Assembly: GCF_021869535.1 (NCBI RefSeq)
Contig: NW_026262712.1
Span: forward strand, 50,078,884 to 50,142,883
Reading direction: 5' to 3'
Length of the DNA stretch: 64,000 nt
Source: Mytilus californianus
Taxonomy: Eukaryota > Mollusca > Bivalvia > Mytilida > Mytilidae
The notes under the pieces were generated by a model. The model did no database searches. It was not told the origin of the DNA and was given only the letters and a program-made list of their open reading frames with translations. The translations under genes and the position numbers were made by a program. Positions 56,791 to 64,000 of this stretch are shown here, piece by piece. The stretch's first letter is position 1. The number at the start of each line of letters is the position of its first letter.

Positions 56791-58824
56791 GCATGTGGAT
56801 ATTCGAAGTGTGGAGAGGTTTTTTGTTATTTTACCATTTTTTAAAATCATGATATCATATAGTTTAAAAGAAGATAAGTAAAAAATGTTAAATAATACAC
56901 AAAGAGAATCTCAACACATTTTACATTCACCACATTTAAACACATGATTAGATCATGTAGATTGCTAAAGACATCAATAAACTTAAAGCAACATCTCTGC
57001 CAATACATTTTTTCTTTAATTTAAAACGTAATGTTGTTTACATATATATAATTCTTATATGATTTGCATATTTGGGAATATGTTTATATGATGGGTCAAG
57101 AGGGCTTACGGTAGTGGCTCTTGAAGTTATTTGTTTTTCGATAGAGGACGTCGACGGAACTCCTTTTTTGTAACCAAGGTAAAAAAGATGGCGGCGATAA
57201 TGACACAAACCGGCCCGACGTTAAATATATTTATTTTCACTTCGTGTGCATTGTTAAATTAAATAATAAACATAAAACATTCATTTTAATGAATAATTAG
57301 ATATTTTTGTAGTATTTTTTTTTATCAAGTAGCATATTTCATGGAGAACATTTTTCAAGTTGCGTTAAACAAAAAATATATGCATGCACCAGGCCAATTC
57401 AATGCCACAAATATACAATTTACTTGTGATTGAGGTGAGGAGTTAGGAAATTATTTTCTTATCTCCAATTTTAAAGAATTATAAGGATTGAACACCTTTT
57501 TAAAGGAATTTATTGTTGTAAAAAGGGGACGAATTCACTTACAAACAAATAGAAAAGTCTATAATCACAAATAAATTATAAACTGTGAATCAATATTTCT
57601 AGGAAAAAAGTTCTGTATGTCTCCATACACTTTGAAATGTTTTTATATTATTTTTTTTTTTTTTGCACTTTAAAAGGGATAGAACCATTTCAATGGAAAT
57701 AATTCATTGAGACAATAATTTGTTTGTGGCAGACATTCATGTGATAAAGATTTGAAATAAGCTGTATTATATAAAAGCTTAGACTATTTTCATTGAAATG
57801 GTAAAACAAAATGTACCAGTGATTTTATTTAGAGTAGTTATGTCCCTTAGTTCTGGTTATCAATAAGTATTGACTAATGAATATGAACATTTTTAATGCC
57901 CAAAATAACTACATTGAATTTCATATCTTTATTAATAGAATCCAAAACTTCAAAAGTTGAATTTTTGACAAATTATTATAAAGCTTTAAACAAACATAAC
58001 TTTTAACCACGATTAACCTAAATTAAGAGATAACTGTAGTGTATTTGAAGCTTTGCGGACGTCCATCTGTAGTTTTACTGTCGCAAATTTAGTTTACCTG
58101 GCGACGCGTAGACAGATAAACGGATATTTGCGACAGTAAAACTACCGATGGACGTCCGCAAAGCTTCAAATACAATACAGTTATCTCTATTCTAATGCAA
58201 AATAAACAAATCATTCAGTTTTAGTCGTTATTTCAGTGTAAAATTTTCATTAAAAGAAAATTCTGCGAAATGATGTTATCTTCTTTGGCTCTATAGCTAG
58301 GTGACGTCATATGTATGCTTCAGGCATCAAACGTAAACACCTGTCGTTTTTATGGCTTATTGTCCGCTTCAAAATGTAATTTAATTTGATAAAAAGAAGA
58401 TTTCTAGGTGAAAAATGTGAGTTTTTTGCTTATTATTGGAGAAAATACATGTCAATACATTCCAGAATTCAAAATGTTGGCTTCCTTAGTTACAGACAGA
58501 AAGATAGAGAATTTTACATTATTATCATCCAATCAGAACCATTGATACAACATAATTGCATTAGAATTTATAATAGTTTTCAAAATTTTAACAGATTTAA
58601 GTTTAACTGTAAACAGAAATTATATGAGCATAATGTCTTTAAGAACAATCCAAAAAAACTCTCCTGCAGGATGTTTGTGATTTATTTCTAAGTGGAAGTT
58701 CCAAAGTTAATAAAATGATTATGGCCAACAGATAAAAGAAATGACAGAAACTATCCCTACTTGTAGATTCTGAAATGTTGAATCACACTCTGAGGCCAAG
58801 CATGTTTACACAAAAGGCAACAAA
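56791..58824. other. No gene recognised apart from a foldback at 58027
   Basis: AT-rich sequence. The open frame 58386-58691 (101 codons, low complexity, rich in I, N, K and F) has no recognisable domain, and I do not accept it as a gene. The hairpin element at 58027-58187 is listed separately. Confidence 0.4.
58027..58187. mobile_element. Foldback element with about 60-bp arms
   Basis: The left arm begins GAGATAACTGTAGTGTATTT and the right arm ends CAAATACAATACAGTTATCT plus C. The arms pair over about 60 bases with only two or so mismatches around a loop of about 40 bases that contains GGCGACGCGTAGAC. GC-richer than its flanks, it would form a strong cruciform or RNA hairpin. Confidence 0.8.
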
Positions 58825-60111
58825 AAACTAGAGGCTCTAAAGAGCCTGTGTCGCTCACCTTGGTCTATGTGCATATTAAACAATGGACACAGATGGATTC
58901 ATGACAAAATTGTGTTTTGGTGATGGTGATGTGTTTGTAGATCTTACTTTACTGAACATTCTTGCTCCTTACTATTATCTCTATCTATAATGAACTTGGC
59001 CCAGTAGTTACAGTGGAAAATATTTTGTAAAAATTTACAAAAATTTACAAAATTTATGAAAATTGTAAAAAATTGACTATAAAGGGCAATAACTCCTTAA
59101 GGGGTCAATTGACAATTTTGGTCATGTTGACTTATTTGTAGATCTAACTTTGCTGTACATTATTGCTGTTTACAGTTTATCTCTATCTATAATAATATTC
59201 AAGATAATAACCAAAAGCTGCAAAATTTTCTTAAAATTACCAATTCAGGGGCAGCAACCCAACAACATATTGCCTGATTGGTCTGAAAATTTCAGGGCAG
59301 ATAGATCTTGACCTAATGAACAATTTTATACCATCAGATTTGCTCTAAATGCTTTGGTTTCAGAGATATGAGCCAAAAACTGCATTTTACCCTATGTATT
59401 ATTTTTTTGCCATGTCGGCCATCTTGGTTTGCGGGCAGGGTCATCGGACACATTTTTTAAACAAGATACCCTAATGATGATTGTGGACAATTTTGGTTAA
59501 ATTTGTCTTAGTAGTTTCAGAGGAGAAGATTTTTGTAAAAGATTACAAAAATTTACGAAAAATGGTTAAAAATTGACTATAAAGGGCAATAACTCCTTAA
59601 GGGGTCAACTGACCATTTTGGTCAAGTTGACTTATTTGTAGATCATACTTTGCTGAACATTATTGCTGTTTACAGTTTATCTCTATCTATAATAATATTC
59701 CAGATAATAACCATAAACGGCAAAATTTCCTTAAAATTACCAATTCAGGGGCAGCAACCCAACAACGGGTTGTCCGATTCATCTGAAAATTTCAGGGCAG
59801 ATAGATCTTGACCTGATAAACAATTCTTTTTGTCAGATTTGCTCTAAATGCTTTGGTTTCAGAGATATAAGCCAAAATCTACATTTTACCCCTATGTTCT
59901 ATTTTTAGCCATGGCAGCCATCTTGGTTGGTTGGCTCGGTCATCGGACACATTTTTTAAACTAGATACCCCAATGATGATTGTGGCCAAGTTTGGTCAAA
60001 TTTGGCCCTGTAGTTTCAGAGGAGAAGATTTTTGTAAAAGTTTACGGACGACGGACGCAAAGTGATGAGAAAAGCTCACTTGACATTTCAGGTCAGGTGA
60101 GCTAAAAATCA
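58825..60111 (+). mobile_element. Repeat element family B, forward copy
   Basis: It starts CTAGAGGCTCTAAAGAGCCT, then GTGTCGCTCACCTTGG. It ends with a hairpin, AGCTCACTTGACATTTCAGG then TCAGGTGAGCT. The core has two units of about 540 bp sharing GGGCAATAACTCCTTAAGGG, TTACCAATTCAGGGGCAGCA and GATTTGCTCTAAATGCTTTG. No coding capacity. The short GCTCACC/GGTGAGC words at the ends are inverted. Confidence 0.85.
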
Positions 60112-60561
60112 GATTCCAGATAACTTTTGAAATGTTATGTCACTTATAACCATATTTTAGTCAAATAATAGATTATTTATATATAAAATAAAAATATTGT
60201 TCTTTACAAGCACCATTCCGCAGACAAATTTCTTGACAATCATAACATAGTACTGTATATATTATATATACATGTAAGTGAAGTACATTAGCTTAAGAAA
60301 CGCATATGCATCATTGAAAAGTTCTTCTTAAGGTGTTGAAGAGAAAAAAAATAAAAAAAAAATATGAAAACATATGTACATAATATACATAAATACATAA
60401 ATATAAGCGTAATAAGTATACCATGATTATGATATTTTAGATATTCTACAAAAATTGCACAAAAATTAGTTATTACATTTGTATAATGAGATATATATTA
60501 AATAAATTATCATTTTTATAAATAAAGTTAGACATTCAACAGACATAGAAGATTTAAATAG

Positions 60562-60567
60562 TTTATT
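60562..60567 (-). other. Candidate polyadenylation signal
   Basis: AATAAA on the minus strand (TTTATT on plus), about 90 bases past the stop of the membrane-protein exon. The position is typical for a 3' end signal. This is the nearest canonical hexamer downstream of the stop that I found. Confidence 0.5.
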
Positions 60568-60655
60568 ACAGTATTTTTGTTATTCTCCAAAACCTTTGTT
60601 TTCCTTAGTACATGATCAGTAAAATATTTACACATGGTTAAAATCCATATCAATA

Positions 60656-60900
60656 TCAGGTTGTTTCTGATTGATCTCTTTCTCTGGTTGAATAATAAGG
60701 ATCAGTGACATTTCTCAATAAAGGTGAACGCTCATCTCTATCTATGTGATCTTGATCTGAGGTATTAGGTGCATGTTGTTGACGTAATCTACGTAACTTC
60801 CTAGGACAGGATGGGAATTCTGGTTTGCCCCGTTCTCTGTAAAATTGTAATCCTGCTCCAGTGACAAACAGTACTATCCACACACAAGTAAGGATAATAT
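60656..60900 (-). CDS. Last exon of a membrane protein
   Basis: Read on the minus strand after the acceptor TTTTTATCCTTTAG. With the last base of the upstream exon it encodes 81 residues and a stop. Residues 1-20 (DIILTCVWIVLFVTGAGLQF) are a transmembrane segment. YRERGKPEFP and a basic stretch RKLRRLR follow, then a polar tail with DERSPLL, which fits the acidic dileucine pattern for endosome or lysosome sorting. The longer ORF to 61036 is intron read-through. I do not recognise the family. The gene continues off the right end of the window. Confidence 0.75.
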
Positions 60901-61120
60901 CTAAAGGATAAAAAAATCCCACATGAGTATGTTTATTAATCATATCACATAAAGAAAAATTAAATGAAAACCAAAGTTTATATTTGGTGCTTCTGGAAAG
61001 CTTTTCTAGATTTATCTTTATCAGGAATGCTGACAACTAAAACTTTGAAACCAAAGAATTTATTATTGTGTCTGTGAATACATGAGGAACTATGACAAAA
61101 AATTCATCTTAAAAGAATAA

Positions 61121-61566
61121 ACTGTTAACACAGAGATATGTCTTGTCTATTTGTTATTTTGATAATGCAAATGTTGACGTTAAAATAACAATACTTCAAC
61201 ATGTAAGTTATGCAAATATTCATGGAAATGAGATATGCCAATGCTTATACAATTGCATACCAAATATCATTGACCTACCACTAGTGGTTCCCCATAAACT
61301 GACCTAATCACAAACTAATACATGTAAACTAAGCAAAGTTTCAAAGTCAATAAACCATGACTCAGGGGACGGGGCCAAATAATCTTCATGGTAATAAGAT
61401 GTGCCAATGCTAATACAACTGCATACAAAATATCATTGACCTACCACTAGTGGTTCACCATCAACTAGACCTAATCACAAACTAATACATTGCTGACGAT
61501 TACGCCGCCGCCGACGCCGGAAACAGCATACCTATGTCTCGCTTTTTGACTCTGTCAAGGCGAGAC
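61121..61566 (+). mobile_element. Repeat element family C, short copy
   Basis: It starts ACTGTTAACACAGAGATATG and ends with the same hairpin (CTCGCTTTTTGACTCTGTCA, then AGGCGAGAC). Only about two core units remain. It shows that the ends are conserved while core copy number varies from element to element. Confidence 0.8.
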
Positions 61567-61586
61567 AAAAACCAAATCCATCTAAG

Positions 61587-61617
<31 letters not shown>

Positions 61618-62662
61618 CAAGGCTTCCAAAACGGTCATATATTCCGGACAATTGTATAATGTCCGGTAAAAGCCCAGCTGGGCAAAGCATGAAACGGTCA
61701 TCTACTTTTTAGTTGTCAAGGCTTTCTTAAGAGACGGTCATTTTAGCATAATTCACGATCTTTTTGACCCAACCTTTTGCCTTTAACAGCCACACATTTC
61801 CGGTCATAAAAGTGACATGATGATTAATTACTATCAAAACAACCCCTACTTCAATACTTTCTATTTTTAATCAAGGCTAATTAGTTGTTGGACAGCTGAA
61901 ATCTACCTGTTCAGGTGACAGGTAAACTATTTCCAGTACCGGACATCGTATAAATTGATCGGTCAGTCAAAGTTAATTTCTTACATATCAGCGGTTTCTA
62001 TCTAATTGATTTAGTCCAAAAGATTGAAATTATAAGAAATACGTTTATAAACATGATTTGATGAAAAATTTTAAAAGGTTTTAAATGAAAAATCGTAAGA
62101 ACTACGTTGTATGAACTAGAACACGTGTGCGCATGTGCACAGTAGGGAAATTTAATTATGCATCCTACATTTCTTAAAAAATGATAAAAATTATCATTGA
62201 TACCTGTATCTAACGTTCATTTCAAGTATTTTGTTGAAGAAATAACGTGGAAAGAGCTTCTTCACTCAGTCGTGCTTTGTAAACGTACACGGATTTTACG
62301 TATCCGTTTCTGGTCCATGTTTTACCATTGTCAGGTCAACATCCGGTATTAGGAAAATGTGATTTTAAAAACGAAAGTAAAGTTTTTGACACCATAATTT
62401 TGCACAAATAAAGAGTCTAAGGCAGTTATGAGCACGCTGATGTGCACACTTCGAATTATGCACTGCCAATTTAACAGTTTACGTCCGAACATCAAATTCA
62501 CATCAAAGTAAAGTTTAATATCGTTTTTTTTTTAATCTAATGTCAATCATTGGGATGGCCATCTGATTACCATAATTGCCTTTTGTGACTTAGTCTTAAG
62601 GGATTAAAATCGGGATAAGATATAAAATGTCCGGCTGGCTCAAATATTTTTTGGAAGCCCTG
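61618..62662. mobile_element. Second non-autonomous hAT-like element
   Basis: It starts CAAGGCTTCCAAAA and ends TTTTGGAAGCCCTG, a 14-bp inverted repeat with one mismatch. ATATATAT on both sides is compatible with an 8-bp duplication but lies in a TA run on the left, so the evidence is weak. The interior (1,045 bp) has no transposase and carries the subterminal palindrome TCCGGACAATTGTATAATGTCCGG. Confidence 0.6.
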
Positions 62663-63204
62663 ATATATATATGTTTTGATAGACACAATTTAAGCAAGAG
62701 TTTTGTTTCCCTTTTGTCTTCATGTTGGAGGTCTAAGTAAACAAATTCCTTCATAAATCAGCCAAATTCAACTTGTTATACTGATGGCTATACTTCAGAA
62801 AAAGTTGCTTTCAGAACAATTTTAATTTATTTTAGCCTTGCTTGATCCATTACTTCATTTAAGTAAGGATCTCTCATCAGACTTGTGTGTATGGCATGCC
62901 TTAATTGGGTTCCACAAACAAGAAAATCAACCGTTCATCCGTCCAAAATAGCGACCAAGAGGAATAACTCAAACTCAAATTCTATCAGTTTCAGTGTAAT
63001 GGTGAAATGGTTTTTAAAAATGTAATAAAATAAAAAGAGATAGTCCTTAACTATTATGCTGCAAAAGGCTTTATAAAATATGTGTCATGTTTGTTGATAC
63101 CATCTTATTATTTTCTAAAAAAAAAAAACACTAAGAAAATAAAAGGAAAAATTTAAAAAGGTTATTTCAGTGAAATATTTTGATGTCAAAGAAAAGAAAT
63201 GGCT

Positions 63205-63450
63205 CATATGTTTGATTCACTGATGTTGCCAAAATTGTCATACATAGCTAAAACTATGATATGTTTGATTCACTGATGATACCAAGATATCATAAATACA
63301 ATGTGGCTAAAAATATGACATGTTTGATTCACTGATGTTGCTAAAATTGTCATAAATAGCTGAAACTATCACATGTTTGATTCACTGATGATGCCAAAAT
63401 TGTCATAAATAGCTAAAACTATGACATGTTTGATTCACTGATGATGGATG
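63205..63450. repeat. Minisatellite, about 56-bp units
   Basis: Four to five units contain ATGTTTGATTCACTGATGAT, then CCAAAATTGTCATAAATAGC and TAAAACTATGACAT. Units differ by a few substitutions. It lies in the intron of the minus-strand gene. Confidence 0.85.
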
Positions 63451-63957
63451 GTTTCTTGCCTAACGTTAAGTGGCAAATATATAATCATGTAAGATGAGAA
63501 TAACCAGATGGAGGACATAGAATTAAGATTGCCACCAAAAAATGTGACGTTTGAAATTGGCAGATATTTTGCTTTGGAACATGCCACTTATTGATTCCTT
63601 AAATTGTTCTTGCGAAAGGTTTTATGTTAATTAAAATGCAGCATAGCTGGCACTTTCCCTACGTATGGCATTAGATTTAACATCCCCTTTCTGACTTGGC
63701 GTGGTTGTGTATTTATATATTTTGCATTTTCATTGATGAAAATATAGATGGTTTAACAATTAGACTGTTTTTACCCAAACACACAATCACCATTTCAGGT
63801 GTTGGTTCACTAATGAAATTTCAATTACACTGTTTGAACAGTTATATCTTTGCCTCTATATAACAAACGAAGCATCACTTATCTATATCTCCTCCATGTT
63901 CTAATTAAAACAATCAAGAAGATTGTAGTATTACGCAAATTACATCAATATACTTAC

Positions 63958-64000
63958 CTTTAATTTGAAAAGGCCCTGTTACTATGACATCCAAGTAACC
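63958..64000 (-). CDS. Penultimate exon (partial) of the membrane protein
   Basis: On the minus strand the last 43 bases of the window read GYLDVIVTGPFQIK and end at AAAG|GTAAGTA, a near-consensus donor. The phase (1) matches the last exon, giving QIKDIILTCVWIV across the join. Only this fragment lies in the window. The hydrophobic context supports a multi-pass protein, but the family is unknown to me. Confidence 0.6.

Larger units (their letters stand above)
60901..63957 (-). other. Intron of the membrane-protein gene, filled with repeats
   Basis: It holds a short family C copy (61121-61566), a TA run (61591-61617), a hAT-like element (61618-62662) and a minisatellite (63205-63450), each listed separately. 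I see no further exon here on the minus strand. Confidence 0.5.

Noticed and set aside
58386..58691. A 101-codon open frame rich in I, N, K and F
   Set aside because: Low-complexity composition typical of AT-rich non-coding DNA, no domain, no splice or promoter context.
1..64000. CRISPR array, rRNA, bacterial operon or integrated virus
   Set aside because: No regular short repeat-spacer pattern, no rRNA-like conserved stretches, no ribosome-binding-site-linked ORF runs, and no viral structural or replication genes were recognised. The reverse transcriptases fit LINE and Penelope-like elements.

Overview
This window looks like nuclear DNA from a bivalve mollusc, most likely a mussel (Mytilus). 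It is AT-rich, has long introns with GT/AG borders, and is packed with short transposons, LINE and Penelope-like fragments and tandem-repeat elements of a kind I associate with mytilids. The species call rests on recognition, not on a database search. I see no bacterial operons, CRISPR arrays or rRNA genes.

The main content is one very long, intron-rich gene on the + strand, 7203 to 43741. I assembled it by hand from 14 exons. At every junction the intron phases agree and the borders are GT/AG. Read in order, the exons encode a degenerate Rho-like GTPase domain, a death domain, a Roc GTPase with all its G motifs, a COR domain, a helical region I cannot assign, and two C-terminal CARDs. The model is about 1,470 codons. 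A protein that joins two GTPase modules to a death domain and two CARDs suggests an innate-immune or cell-death scaffold. Two lesions stand out in this copy: a one-base frameshift just before the Roc P-loop (28585-28841) and an in-frame TAA inside the COR exon (33685). It is therefore either a young pseudogene or null allele, or the assembly is wrong at those points. The join between the Rho/death half and the Roc half crosses a 7.6 kb intron and needs transcript support.

A second gene enters from the right end on the - strand. Its two last exons (63958-64000 and 60656-60900) encode the C-terminus of a membrane protein with a dileucine-type sorting motif.

The rest is mobile and repetitive DNA. 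The introns hold a five-unit 538-bp satellite (14.6-17.3 kb) with an inverted partial copy at 41.8-43.1 kb, a 5'-truncated LINE nested in another repeat (20.0-22.8 kb), a non-autonomous hAT element with a perfect 8-bp target duplication (24.5-25.6 kb), a Penelope-like reverse transcriptase (35.0-36.9 kb) and several MITEs. From 44 to 60 kb there is almost no unique sequence. A common mussel repeat carries a 2.2 kb insertion that itself carries a MITE with perfect 40-bp inverted repeats and a minisatellite core. A LINE tail is split by a MITE and a Penelope-like copy. Several families share a plan of short ends, a tandem-repeat core and a 3' hairpin.
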